Positions 47,162 to 56,421 of a DNA stretch of 64,000 bases are shown here, piece by piece. The notes under the pieces are model-generated. The model was not told the origin of the DNA. It searched no databases and saw nothing but the letters and a program-made list of their open reading frames with translations. Made by a program: the position numbers and the translations under genes. The stretch's first letter is position 1. Every line of letters begins with the position of its first letter. The DNA comes from Alkaliphilus peptidifermentans DSM 18978 (lineage in GTDB: Bacteria > Bacillota > Clostridia > Peptostreptococcales > Natronincolaceae), in the NCBI RefSeq assembly GCF_900101495.1, contig NZ_FMUS01000001.1, positions 124,001 through 188,000 on the forward strand, given 5' to 3'.

Positions 47162-50100
47162 TTATCTGTTTGCCATCAGCATATATCTTCCTTTATTTCT
47201 AATGCTTGCTGATGTTCCATCTGCTACTTTAGTAAAGTTATGGTTGGAAGTACTATATTCTCCTATATAGAGCTTGTCTTCATTTACCAGTGGATATGCC
47301 ATGGAGTCAAACTTAATACTAAACTCACCACTTCTTACCATACTGTTAATATCACTAGTATCTCTTCCTACTCTTAGCTGGAAGCCCAGCTCATATATAT
47401 CTGATGCCCTTCTTTGGGCTCGGCCTATTGCAGTTTGTAATGGCTCTACAGCTTCTCCTGTTAGTCTGTTGATGGTGACTAATACAAAGGAGTCATCCAT
47501 ATCAGTAATAGAAACCTGACTTACCTCTCTAGTATATAAATCCCTTGGTAGGAAGGTAAACTGCATTTTTCCATCGGTTATGGTAATCTTCCTGTTTAAG
47601 TTTTGTACTACTGAAACAGGTATAGCAACAGTATATATGTTTTGGTTTTTATAATCAACAAGCGAAAAATCTATTAAATATGGAGCTACTCCGTTGGGAA
47701 TTTCTTCGGTTCCTATTGTTCGAATAACTTCATCCTTAATGATTTCTACCTTACCTTCCTTTTTCAGCTTGTTTTCTTCCTTTTCCAGCTCCTCTAGCTT
47801 TTCCCTTAACTGCTGATCTTCACGTTCATTGAAGGTTCTTACCTTTACTTCAGCAAACTCTATTGCGCTACCATATTTATTCATGGCCCTTACCATAAAG
47901 CTGTATTGCGTGCTGAGCTCTAAGTCTTTAACAAGGAACTCTAGATCTCTAGTATCTCCAATAAATGTGTACTCCTTATCGCTTTGCTTTTTTCCATATA
48001 TCTCATATCGATCAGCTCTATTTAATACATCCGGGGCAGAGCCTGACCAGATAAGTGTAACTGTTGATTCTGCTCCAGGAATTGCTTCCAGCACCAATGG
48101 TCTTGTTGGAATAGGAATCATATATTCAAAGTCTTTATACTCACTGGATAATCCTCCGTCAGGATTTACTACAATAAGGTTGTTATTTGTTAGATCTACA
48201 GCTTCATTAAATTTGACCTTAAGTATGTTTTCATCTTCAAAGGCTACAGAAGCAGCTTCCATTCCTCCCACTATAACCATCCATCTACTTTCACCTTCAT
48301 CGGTGACTCCCCTAATACCTCTGGCCAATATTGTTTGACCTGGCTGTACATTCTTTTCAAGCATTAACTCTCCACCAATGAAAACCTTAGCCCCATTCAT
48401 AAACATTTTTCCACTTATTACTACCTCAGTATCTATATCGTTGGTAAAGAGCTTTCCTGGATTCACAGTTGAAATTGTTGGTTGACTAATATAGGTAAAG
48501 ATGTCTGTTCCGATTGCCCGGCCTTGATCATAATTTATTACTTCGATAGTTTGCTTGCCAACTCTACCGGCAGGTGTTATAACCTCTATGGTTTGAGGAT
48601 TAATGTATTTTATATTTTCCTGCGGTACTGGGACCCCACCTATGAGGACTGATACATCCTTTGGACTTCCAAAGGTGTCTTCATCTTTAAATCCTGTTCC
48701 CCTAATTGTTATTTTTGCTCCACCTGTAACTGGCCCGTAATCTGGGTATACATGGTCAATTTTAGGGAAGCTACCCTCTGCTATATATCGGAACCAGTAG
48801 GGGTTACGGCTTTGGTTTTCTGGCACTACATCTCCATAGGTATAGCCTCCATCATCGTTTAGTACAAGTATTCTTAAGTATGGACCTATTGCATTGGCTG
48901 CAGCCTCAGGAACAATAATTATCATCTCGTCGTCATTTGGGCTTTTTGTTCTTATTTCTGCTTCTATATCGCCAATAAATACCTTTACACCTGAACGGAA
49001 ATTGTGTCCTTCTATAATTAAAGGAGAACCCCCTGGTGGTGGAGCTGTGGCCACATCAATACTTATTGGTGGTGAATAGGTTGTGCCATTTATTTCATTT
49101 ACTTCCATGGTTGACGCAGGTGTAATTTTTGTAATTACAGGTGGCCTAAAGGGGTTAGTGTAGGTAAATCCAGATGTAGCAAATTTACCATCGTAATTAA
49201 AGACCCTCAATTGGACAGGACCTACAGCCTGTGCTGGTGGAGTTTCGAGAATAATTCTTTCTTCTCCTTCAACCTTTTTAATTACACCAAGCCTTCTGGT
49301 AACTATTAAGTCGTCATCCTTTATTTCAATTTTTATATTTTCATCCGCCATATTAACTGTATTCTCATCTGCCAAATGGGCTGGCAGCTCCTTCCATGGT
49401 ACACGAACAATTTTAAATTCTTCCTCTTCTACTATGTAAAAACTGTTTAGCTTTTCACCATCAAGATAAACATCTAATTCATTTTCTGGAAGTGCTTCTT
49501 TATAGAATAGGGTAATATTTTCTGGTGCATAAGCGTTATATCTAACTAGTATATCTCCAACCTTTACCTCTGCCTGTCCAGATAAAATATCTGCCTTACC
49601 TACTTGGTTTCCAAATTGTATATGAAGACCATTGGATACAAAGTCCTTACCTATTATAGTTATTTCGCTGCCTCCTAGAAGTGACCCCTGATTTGGGAGT
49701 ACTTGTGTTATGGCAGGTTGTTTGGAACGATACTCAAAGCCACCTTTGAAGTTGGCTGTCGCTCCATCGAAGTTTATAACTGTAACATCCACCTTACCAA
49801 CGGGATTTGGTGGTGTTCTTTCTACAATTATCATGTTAGTCTCTTCAGGGTGGTTAAAGGTATCCTTAGGTGGTAGAACAAAGGTAATATACTCGTCTGG
49901 AACCCTTACTCCACCAAAATATACTGCTGGCTTTTCTGAAATTGCATTGTTCTCTACACTGGCACGGAAGTTGATACCAGTAATAAAGATTCTATCGCCA
50001 CCTGATGTATTACCAGTATTAGGCGTTAGCTTTGAAATGATTGCATCATAACCTGGATTTACATAGGTGTATCCATCATATTTAGTAAAGGAGCTTCCAT

Positions 50101-53100
50101 TAGGATTCATTACCGTTACAGGGACCAAAGCTCTGTTTTTCATCTGTAATGCCCCACCATAGGCAGGAACATATACCCATATTGTTCTAGCATTATTACT
50201 TCTTCTATAAACCTCTGCTTCTTGGGTGCCAAAGAATACCTTAACACCCTGTTGAAAGTTTTCTCCATTTATTTCTACGATATTTCCGCCTCTATAGTCC
50301 CCCAGTGTGGGTGTAATATTGAATATTTCTGGTTTTGTGGCTACATCAATAAACTTAAACCCATTATTAACCTGGTGGCTTCCTAAGTCAGGATTCACCA
50401 CCCTAACATTCAAAAATTCATTTCTTTTAAATTCTTTTTCTGGATCTAGTGGATCCGGAATAATTACGTAAATAGTATTATTATCTACGACGGCAACATT
50501 GCTACCATAGGTAAATATAGGGGTTGGATCACCATTGGCATCTAAATGTGGCCCAAATATTGGTTGTCCATCAAAGTAGTTTGCAAACTCCCTTAGATCT
50601 AATTGTGCATCTGGATCTTCACTTTCTCTAAAATATTCTTTATTAATATCTCTTCCATCTATATATACCTTTGTACCAATTTTTCTATCCTCTGTTGTTT
50701 CTTCGGGGTCAGCAGCAAAGAAACCATGACCTTTGATGATAACAAGGCTGCCCTTTCCCCCTGTGTTAGGTATAATTCTTTCTATAAAGGGCTGACTATA
50801 GGTTTGAATGTATTCAAAATTTGCCGATGCAAAACCACCATCGGGGTTGATAATTTGAACTTTTGTTTGCCCTACACGTCCATTGGGTGCATTAAATGTA
50901 ATGGTGTTGGGCTGCTGATTTACATTGATGACTCTATTTTCAATAACTTCTCCATCAACGGTTACAATTGCATTTGGTTGAAAGTTTCTACCCTCTATTC
51001 TAACCGGTTCATTTTTGCCCACTGCAACCTTATCAGGGATAACAGTGTCAATACGAGGTTGGATGACTTCTCCATCCTCTGGCGTTATATATTCAAAGAA
51101 ATTTGCCTTTATATCTCTTCCTCCAGGTTGCCCAGTATGTGTTGAGTTATAAACAGTTACATCAGCAAAACCATTGTAGAACTGATGTCCAGCTGGTATA
51201 GTAAATTTGATTCTATTACCGGATTTTCTACCTTGGCCATCTACAACATTATTGGCAGCATCCAACACCACAAAGGTGTAACCGGTTGTATCAATTATAT
51301 TGGCCCCATCCCGCCCAGTACCATCTGGATTAGCTGCGAAATAAGCATCAATTTCACCGGTTGGTGTTCTGGTAATTACCTTATATTTAAATTCTCCAGC
51401 AACTGAAGTACTACCTATAATAACTTTAGGATAGTGTCTATCGGTACCTGAGCTTTCAACTCTAAATTGACTACCTATAAGGGTTGCTGAAATGTTCTGA
51501 TTAAATGGTCCCTTTTCTGGAGTAATAGCATTGATGATGGGTGTTGTAGTATCTGGTTCAAACTCAAACTCAACCCTCTGATGATGGTTAAGGGGAGCTT
51601 GTTCTACAATATATTGCAGCTCTGTAATTTTACCATCTGACTCAATCCTATAATAAACCGTTTCTGTTCTGGCTGTAACTGTATACTTTCCAGCCTGACT
51701 TACCCGATCGGTTGTAATCTTAACTGTGGTAAGTTGAGAAGCGTCAGCTGAAAGGTCAACATCCCTTATCATGGCCTTCAATCCAATGGATACATCAATT
51801 TTACGCTCGACAAAATGATCATTACCCATGGGATATTGAATATAAAATGATTTAGAATCTAAATTTTTAAAATACTTTAAATTACTAGCATCACCTTTTA
51901 CTGGAGCTTGACCACTGGGTATATTACCTAAACCTATACCTTCAAGGTTATTTATGGAAAATACATTACGAATTCTTAAGTTGTCAATTTCTTTTTCTTC
52001 ATTGGTTTTTGCTACTGCTGGATCGATATCAAAAACCTCTAAAACAGCACCTGTTGCATTAACATATTCAAAGGGTGAGCCATGATGGTATGCATCCCCT
52101 TGAAAATTTCTAATACTAATAGGCTTTGGTCCAACACTTGTATGTCTTGGTACTACAACCTCTAACCCCGTTTTAGTAACCCCACCTTCAACATATTTAA
52201 AGGTTCCATCACTAAATTCATTTATATTACGTCTAGCCTCAAGTCCTCCAATATAGACCTTAGTACCTAAGTCCAACAGCTGATGATTGTTTTGTTCCGG
52301 TTTAATACGTACTATGGTGCCTTCTGTCCCCTGTAATGGAGAAATAATTGTTCCCTCACCTATATTTAAAGGATTGGCAACGTTTATGGCTCTTCTAACT
52401 ATGTATCGAATAGAAACGTCTCCCACCTTTTTTTCAAAGATAAGATTCTGATTATAGCCAGAAGTAATGGCTAAAGTCTCTGTATCTACAACTACTTGTT
52501 TAGGTGCGCCATCAACATAAACAATATCATATGGAATTGGATTAGCCACTGTACTGCCTGTGGTTATTCCTAATAAGTAATCGGTGTGAAATCCTCCACC
52601 TTCAACAGTGAAGTTTTCTCCTATTACAACATTAACCGGCCAAGAGGCAGGGCTGAAGCCGTTAATTTCGTCCACCTTCATAAGGCTTTCATGTGGAATA
52701 TTAAACACTTTATTTGAATACTCTATTGTGCCATCTTTTTTTACAACACCAAAATATATATCTCCCGTTGTACCAAAGATGGACTGAAGGGTTTGCCCAT
52801 CATCCTGTGGTGCATAAATAAGATTTGTGGTGCCATCTAAATCGAATTTCTCAAGGGTTTTTATAGGATTACTACCATCTGGTGTAGTGGAAACAATAAT
52901 AACATCAACATTGTTTAAAAATATACCATTGAATACAACCTGATATTTTGTTTCCTTGTTGCCATTAACTACACTTACCTCCTCTTGAATTGTAATGTTG
53001 AATATTGATGGTGATAAGGCATATACCTCGGCTATATTAAAACTACTAAATAGTAAATTAAAAAACATGATTAATAAGGTTGTTATGGCCAATTTTTTTC

Positions 53101-53104
53101 GCAT
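47162..53104 (-). CDS. Giant secreted IPT/TIG-repeat surface protein with FN3 domain
   Basis: About 1980 residues from the ATG at 53104 (GGGGGA upstream). A signal peptide (LAITTLLIMFFNLLFSSFNI) is followed by nine to eleven IPT/TIG Ig-like domains. Their conserved starts include IERIIPNTGGKGSLVIIKG, IFNITPTLGDYRGGNIVEI, ITQVLPNQGSLLGGSEITI and IDHVYPDYGPVTGGAKITI, roughly every 90-150 residues from 525 on. An FN3 domain lies near 1665-1760, a charged coiled coil at 1760-1790 and a beta-rich C-terminal domain follows. No SLH module, LPXTG or C-terminal membrane anchor is visible. A role in adhesion or as an envelope scaffold is likely; retention may depend on the SLH proteins encoded downstream. 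Confidence 0.92.
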   Translation of the reverse strand: MRKKLAITTLLIMFFNLLFSSFNIAEVYALSPSIFNITIQEEVSVVNGNKETKYQVVFNGIFLNNVDVIIVSTTPDGSNPIKTLEKFDLDGTTNLIYAPQDDGQTLQSIFGTTGDIYFGVVKKDGTIEYSNKVFNIPHESLMKVDEINGFSPASWPVNVVIGENFTVEGGGFHTDYLLGITTGSTVANPIPYDIVYVDGAPKQVVVDTETLAITSGYNQNLIFEKKVGDVSIRYIVRRAINVANPLNIGEGTIISPLQGTEGTIVRIKPEQNNHQLLDLGTKVYIGGLEARRNINEFSDGTFKYVEGGVTKTGLEVVVPRHTSVGPKPISIRNFQGDAYHHGSPFEYVNATGAVLEVFDIDPAVAKTNEEKEIDNLRIRNVFSINNLEGIGLGNIPSGQAPVKGDASNLKYFKNLDSKSFYIQYPMGNDHFVERKIDVSIGLKAMIRDVDLSADASQLTTVKITTDRVSQAGKYTVTARTETVYYRIESDGKITELQYIVEQAPLNHHQRVEFEFEPDTTTPIINAITPEKGPFNQNISATLIGSQFRVESSGTDRHYPKVIIGSTSVAGEFKYKVITRTPTGEIDAYFAANPDGTGRDGANIIDTTGYTFVVLDAANNVVDGQGRKSGNRIKFTIPAGHQFYNGFADVTVYNSTHTGQPGGRDIKANFFEYITPEDGEVIQPRIDTVIPDKVAVGKNEPVRIEGRNFQPNAIVTVDGEVIENRVINVNQQPNTITFNAPNGRVGQTKVQIINPDGGFASANFEYIQTYSQPFIERIIPNTGGKGSLVIIKGHGFFAADPEETTEDRKIGTKVYIDGRDINKEYFRESEDPDAQLDLREFANYFDGQPIFGPHLDANGDPTPIFTYGSNVAVVDNNTIYVIIPDPLDPEKEFKRNEFLNVRVVNPDLGSHQVNNGFKFIDVATKPEIFNITPTLGDYRGGNIVEINGENFQQGVKVFFGTQEAEVYRRSNNARTIWVYVPAYGGALQMKNRALVPVTVMNPNGSSFTKYDGYTYVNPGYDAIISKLTPNTGNTSGGDRIFITGINFRASVENNAISEKPAVYFGGVRVPDEYITFVLPPKDTFNHPEETNMIIVERTPPNPVGKVDVTVINFDGATANFKGGFEYRSKQPAITQVLPNQGSLLGGSEITIIGKDFVSNGLHIQFGNQVGKADILSGQAEVKVGDILVRYNAYAPENITLFYKEALPENELDVYLDGEKLNSFYIVEEEEFKIVRVPWKELPAHLADENTVNMADENIKIEIKDDDLIVTRRLGVIKKVEGEERIILETPPAQAVGPVQLRVFNYDGKFATSGFTYTNPFRPPVITKITPASTMEVNEINGTTYSPPISIDVATAPPPGGSPLIIEGHNFRSGVKVFIGDIEAEIRTKSPNDDEMIIIVPEAAANAIGPYLRILVLNDDGGYTYGDVVPENQSRNPYWFRYIAEGSFPKIDHVYPDYGPVTGGAKITIRGTGFKDEDTFGSPKDVSVLIGGVPVPQENIKYINPQTIEVITPAGRVGKQTIEVINYDQGRAIGTDIFTYISQPTISTVNPGKLFTNDIDTEVVISGKMFMNGAKVFIGGELMLEKNVQPGQTILARGIRGVTDEGESRWMVIVGGMEAASVAFEDENILKVKFNEAVDLTNNNLIVVNPDGGLSSEYKDFEYMIPIPTRPLVLEAIPGAESTVTLIWSGSAPDVLNRADRYEIYGKKQSDKEYTFIGDTRDLEFLVKDLELSTQYSFMVRAMNKYGSAIEFAEVKVRTFNEREDQQLREKLEELEKEENKLKKEGKVEIIKDEVIRTIGTEEIPNGVAPYLIDFSLVDYKNQNIYTVAIPVSVVQNLNRKITITDGKMQFTFLPRDLYTREVSQVSITDMDDSFVLVTINRLTGEAVEPLQTAIGRAQRRASDIYELGFQLRVGRDTSDINSMVRSGEFSIKFDSMAYPLVNEDKLYIGEYSTSNHNFTKVADGTSASIRNKGRYMLMANR

Positions 53105-53197
53105 AGTTATGTTCCCCCTCATAGTTCTTATGATATATATCGACAAAAATACCAAATTTATATAGTTGAATAATATGGAAATATAGGTTTTTTTATC

Positions 53198-53206
53198 ATT
53201 ATAGCA
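53198..53206 (-). promoter_or_regulatory. Extended -10 promoter of the IPT/TIG gene
   Basis: TGCTATAAT on the minus strand matches the extended -10 consensus (TGnTATAAT), giving a leader of about 87 nt. No good -35 is visible at 17 bp, which is usual for this promoter class. Confidence 0.7.
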
Positions 53207-53278
53207 CAGGTAATTTCCAACTTCTGCACTTTTAAGGAATTGTCATAAAAATGAAACAAAAGACACAGTTTTAAGACA

Positions 53279-53353
53279 ATGAGTAATGAAAACAATGAGT
53301 AATTAGTAATGAAAAGGGAACAAAATGGAGAATTGAAACAAATATAAAACATT
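53279..53353. repeat. A-rich dispersed spacer repeat, copy 6a
   Basis: Units AATGAGTAATGAAAAC and GAGTAATTAGTAATGAAAAG, then AATTGAAAC. A further piece with TGTTGAATGTTAAATG lies at 53389-53437. Confidence 0.7.
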
Positions 53354-53380
53354 ATATTCTTCGCTATGCTCAGAATGACT
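53354..53380. repeat. Dispersed ATTCTTCGCT...CAGAATGAC element, copy 3
   Basis: ATATTCTTCGCTATGCTC followed by AGAATGACT, embedded between two A-rich repeat tracts. Confidence 0.85.
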
Positions 53381-53436
53381 AATAAGATAATGTTGAATGT
53401 TAAATGTTGAATGAAAAGATAAAATTTAAAAATTAA

Positions 53437-53458
53437 AACCCTGTTTAATTACAGGGTT
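53437..53458 (-). terminator. Rho-independent terminator of the coiled-coil protein gene
   Basis: AACCCTG-TAATTAAA-CAGGGTT on the minus strand, followed by TTAATTTTT, 16 bp after the stop codon. Confidence 0.85.
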
Positions 53459-53473
53459 GGATTATTGAAAAAG

Positions 53474-53797
53474 CTATTTAGCAGTTTTTAGGACTTGTAG
53501 CCTAATTTCTTGATTATCTACCTTTTCAGTTAATTTATCAAGCTTATAATTTATGCCAGAAATACCTTCTACACATTGCTTGTATCTGTCATACAAACCG
53601 CGTATATCATCCTTTAGTTCATTTTCCATTTTAACCATGTTATTTTCTAGTCTCTTTATGTCGTCCTTGGTTGCCATGTTCTTTATGTCATCTTTGGTTG
53701 CCATATTCTTTATGTCATCTTTGGTTGCCATGACTTGTTTCATTTCTTGCATTTCAATGTACATTTTTTCTAATAAATCTAAAACTTTATCCTCCAT
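53474..53797 (-). CDS. Small coiled-coil protein with tandem ATKDDIKNM repeats
   Basis: The 107-residue protein is helical throughout. After an amphipathic N-terminal helix it has three consecutive copies of the nonapeptide MATKDDIKN (the last ending KRL), then a heptad-rich coiled coil to the C-terminus. The DNA shows three 27-bp copies at 53651-53731. Proteins with ATKDDI repeats are widespread and of unknown function, with copy number varying by slippage. It has no signal peptide and so is cytosolic. GGGGGAGG lies before the ATG and an extended -10 box upstream. Confidence 0.85.
   Translation of the reverse strand: MEDKVLDLLEKMYIEMQEMKQVMATKDDIKNMATKDDIKNMATKDDIKRLENNMVKMENELKDDIRGLYDRYKQCVEGISGINYKLDKLTEKVDNQEIRLQVLKTAK
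53651..53731. repeat. Three tandem 27-bp in-frame repeats
   Basis: Copies start at 53651, 53678 and 53705; the last two differ at one base and the first at a few. They encode the MATKDDIKN nonapeptides and leave the frame unchanged, so copy-number change would alter protein length only. Confidence 0.92.
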
Positions 53798-54157
53798 AAA
53801 TCCTCCCCCACAATTACTTATTTATTTTTAAATTATATCATATTAAGATAAGCTTAGTTTGAATTTTTTTCGATGCTATACCCATTATTCAGCAAATATC
53901 AAATCGAAAAGGTATCTTCTAATCATAAGTAATGTAACAAAATTATTTCGAAATGTTTTGTAATTTTGTCAATTTATGGTTATTTTGTTTTGTTTATTAT
54001 AGCATTAGTTTTTAGGTTAGACAACGGTAAAATTAATTGCAAAATATAATTCATAGTATTAGTAAAAATCCACTATAGTTTTTTGACAAATATTACGATA
54101 TTATTATGAGGAGTAAATTACAACGATATCAATTAATTATAAATAAGGGGGAACATC
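53798..54157. other. Divergent intergenic region
   Basis: About 360 AT-rich bases between two divergent genes. Besides the extended -10 for the coiled-coil gene, TTGACA at 54083-54088 could be a -35 for the plus-strand gene, but no good -10 follows at the right distance. Nothing else is recognised. Confidence 0.55.
53832..53840 (-). promoter_or_regulatory. Extended -10 promoter of the coiled-coil protein gene
   Basis: TGATATAAT on the minus strand, about 35 bp before the start codon; no clear -35. Confidence 0.6.
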
Positions 54158-55567
54158 ATGGTGAAAAGGTCAACATTGATAACAGTTTTATTAGTGATAC
54201 TGATATTTTCTTTTACCACCAGTGGCTATGGACAATCTTACAGAAGAACTATAACTGCATGGTTTAACAATATTCAGGTTGAGGTGGATGGAGAGAAGCT
54301 GGAAATGGCTAATGAGCCTTTAATATTTGATAATAAGGTTTATATGCCTATGGAGGAGCTGGCAGATGCCCTTTATTTAAACCTAGTATATGACGAAAAA
54401 GAGTCCAAGGTTAGAATTAACACAAACCGTATTTTTGAGGTTGACCCTGACACATCCTCTGTTCCTGTAACCTTTCAAAAGCATTACGAGCTGGAATCCT
54501 TAAAAAATCAGGTATCAGAGCTGCGAGGTATAGTTAATCGTCTTCAAGGAGGTCGCATTGAATATAAGGAAATTAAAACAGTGGCTGAAATGGAAAAGTA
54601 CATAAAGGAACATTTCAAAGAGCTGGGAACTTTAACAATGGATATAGAATTTAAAGAATTGAGTAAGGACTCATACTTATTAGAGGCTTCATTTGGTCAT
54701 GATATCAGGAAATGGGAAGACTTGGACAGAAGGACTATAGAAAATTGGGTGGATGATGTTTTCTATGCTGTTCGTCTATTATTTAATTCCAATGCTGTTA
54801 TTGAAGGTAGTATAAAGGATAGAAGTATTACAACTGGAACACGACATGCCAGTTACTACACACGTGGTAAGCTTTTATATTTTGATTTTAAACTGGCAGA
54901 GCATAAGGAAAATCAGCTGGTTGATGGTGCTAGAATAGAAAGAGCTTTAAAGGATAGATTGTCAACCTATTATCACGAAAATTTCAAATATGAAGTATTT
55001 GTGAATCGTAAAGATGTTGATGTAGTAATCAGTTTGGATGGAAATAACTTTAATAATTGGTCAACTCAAATGAAGATGCTTTATTTGAAACGTATTAAAA
55101 CCGAGATTTATAGAATTGACGACACGGTTAATATAAATGGTCGAATTATTAACTCAAGAAACAATGATATATTACTACGCTTCTCTATACAGGATGATGT
55201 TATTAGATCTGCAGATTTACTAACTGATATAGAAAATGATTTAAAGAAAAATTATAGTAGATTGTATTATGATAAGTACCTTTTCAACTTAAACATTAAT
55301 GTTTACGAAGGCTATAGTGGCGCCTTTGAGGTTATAGTGGAGATTGATGTTACAAAGGATGATGCAAGTCTAAAGCTTCTTAAGGATAAGGGCGAGTATA
55401 TTCTAAGAAATCATCTGAATGGTGCCTTTAAATACATTGAAGGGATATATGACGTAGATATATATGGGGAAATTGTTGATAAGAACTTAGATTTCATATG
55501 TGATTTGGAGTTTTATAGGCCAAGTGCTGGGCATGCAAGAAGCTTGCAACCAATTATATTTCCATAA
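54158..55567 (+). CDS. Secreted stalk-domain (copper amine oxidase N-terminal-like) protein
   Basis: The 469-residue precursor has a signal peptide (ITVLLVILIFSFTTSGYGQ). A copper-amine-oxidase-N-like stalk domain follows near residues 28-100 (VEVDGEKLEMANEPLIFDNK, then VYMPMEELADAL), then a short coiled coil (LESLKNQVSELRGIVNRLQG). The remaining 330 residues contain a pattern that seems to repeat three times (EYKEIKTVAEMEKYIKEHF, YYTRGKLLYFDFKL, FSIQDDVIRSADLLTDIEND) and that I do not recognise. AAGGGGGAACATC precedes the ATG. It is extracellular, wall-associated, and of unknown role. Confidence 0.87.
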   Translation: MVKRSTLITVLLVILIFSFTTSGYGQSYRRTITAWFNNIQVEVDGEKLEMANEPLIFDNKVYMPMEELADALYLNLVYDEKESKVRINTNRIFEVDPDTSSVPVTFQKHYELESLKNQVSELRGIVNRLQGGRIEYKEIKTVAEMEKYIKEHFKELGTLTMDIEFKELSKDSYLLEASFGHDIRKWEDLDRRTIENWVDDVFYAVRLLFNSNAVIEGSIKDRSITTGTRHASYYTRGKLLYFDFKLAEHKENQLVDGARIERALKDRLSTYYHENFKYEVFVNRKDVDVVISLDGNNFNNWSTQMKMLYLKRIKTEIYRIDDTVNINGRIINSRNNDILLRFSIQDDVIRSADLLTDIENDLKKNYSRLYYDKYLFNLNINVYEGYSGAFEVIVEIDVTKDDASLKLLKDKGEYILRNHLNGAFKYIEGIYDVDIYGEIVDKNLDFICDLEFYRPSAGHARSLQPIIFP

Positions 55568-55615
55568 AAGCAATAAGTGATTGGATAAATAGCTTTGTAA
55601 TATAACCTTAATTTT

Positions 55616-55670
55616 AAAAATCCCCTTTCTCTGATATAATTACAGTGTATAAAGAGAAAGGGGGATTTTT
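55616..55670 (+). promoter_or_regulatory. Long hairpin between two plus-strand genes: terminator, -10 box and ribosome binding site combined
   Basis: AAAAATCCCCTTTCTCT pairs with AGAGAAAGGGGGATTTTT with one bulged G across a 20-base loop. The loop contains TATAAT (55635-55640), and the right arm contains the AAAGGGGG ribosome binding site of the following gene, ending at its ATG. Read-through RNA would form the hairpin, which ends in a U tract and hides the site; RNA started in the loop would carry only the free right arm. Confidence 0.75.
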
Positions 55671-56246
55671 ATGACAAAAATTCTAAAAGGAAACTTTAAA
55701 TACTTAATAATAGCTCTATTAGTAATATACAGCATTACCTCTGTTTATGCTAACGGCACCCCTAATGTCGAAGCTGCTGGCAATTATTTAAGAGAGCTTG
55801 GCGTTTTTAAAGGCTATGAAGATGGTTCGCTTGGATTGGATAGAAATATAACCCGTGCAGAATATGCTACTTTAGTTGTTAGGATGATGGGCCTTGAGGA
55901 AAGGGCTAAAAATAGAATGGGTACAACTTTATTTACAGATGTAGCAGGTAGTTTTTGGGGTTCTGGATATATAAATGTAGCAAGCGAAGAAAAGCTAATA
56001 GCAGGCTATGGAAATAAGACCTTTAAACCTGGAGCTAACATAACCTTTGCTGAATCGGTAACTATTCTGGTACGATTATTGGGCTATGAATCCCAGATAA
56101 CCGACCCATGGCCACAGGGGCATTTGCAAAAAGCACAGGAATTAGGGATTACTAGTGGCTTAGATTACAAGTCTGATCATATTGTTACTAGAGGTGATAT
56201 TGCTATAATGATTATGCAGTCATTAAAGGTAGAGCTGGGACAGTAA
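55671..56246 (+). CDS. Short secreted protein made of SLH domains
   Basis: The 191-residue precursor has a signal peptide (YLIIALLVIYSITSVYANG) and then three SLH modules (ITRAEYATLVVRMMGL; LFTDVAGSFWGSGYINVASE with KTFKPGANITFAESVTILVR; HIVTRGDIAIMIMQSL) with almost no other sequence. It binds the wall polymer, presumably without a separate functional domain; similar SLH-only proteins may act as wall caps or be assembled with partners. Its ribosome binding site lies in the right arm of the hairpin directly upstream, so expression depends on which promoter is used. Confidence 0.93.
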   Translation: MTKILKGNFKYLIIALLVIYSITSVYANGTPNVEAAGNYLRELGVFKGYEDGSLGLDRNITRAEYATLVVRMMGLEERAKNRMGTTLFTDVAGSFWGSGYINVASEEKLIAGYGNKTFKPGANITFAESVTILVRLLGYESQITDPWPQGHLQKAQELGITSGLDYKSDHIVTRGDIAIMIMQSLKVELGQ

Positions 56247-56365
56247 AATTGAAAATGGAAAATTGAAAAAGCTAAACTAAAATGTTGAATGTTGAATGTT
56301 GAGTGTTGAATGAAAAAAAATTAAAAATCAAAAATTTAAACAAATTGATAATTAAAAACATTAAA
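56246..56365. repeat. A-rich dispersed spacer repeat, copy 7
   Basis: TTGAAAATGGAAAATTGAAA then AATGTTGAATGTTGAATG, directly after the SLH gene stop and before the spoIIE terminator. Confidence 0.8.
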
Positions 56366-56380
56366 ATTCAAATCCATTTG

Positions 56381-56421
56381 AAAAACCTAGCAAGAGCTAA
56401 AGCTCTAGGCTAGGTTTTTTT
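56381..56421 (-). terminator. Rho-independent terminator of spoIIE
   Basis: AAAAAAACCTAGC pairs with GCTAGGTTTTT on the minus strand around an inner GAGCT/AGCTC stem. The upstream arm lies in the last spoIIE codons and the T tract follows the stop. Confidence 0.88.

Larger units (their letters stand above)
53105..53436. other. Upstream region of the IPT/TIG gene with promoter and repeats
   Basis: The left part carries the extended -10 promoter; the remainder is low-complexity DNA with both dispersed repeat types. The frames open here are repeat-derived and are not taken as genes. Confidence 0.7.

Noticed and set aside
50603-51145. Plus-strand open frame of 180 codons
   Set aside because: It lies wholly antisense to the IPT/TIG gene, lacks a ribosome binding site, and its translation has no domain features.
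53158-53352. Minus-strand frame of 64 codons upstream of the IPT/TIG gene
   Set aside because: It is made of repeat-derived low-complexity DNA and includes the promoter of the next gene; no ribosome binding site.
53651-53731. Possible CRISPR-like repeats
   Set aside because: The three 27-bp copies are contiguous without spacers and lie in frame within a coding region.
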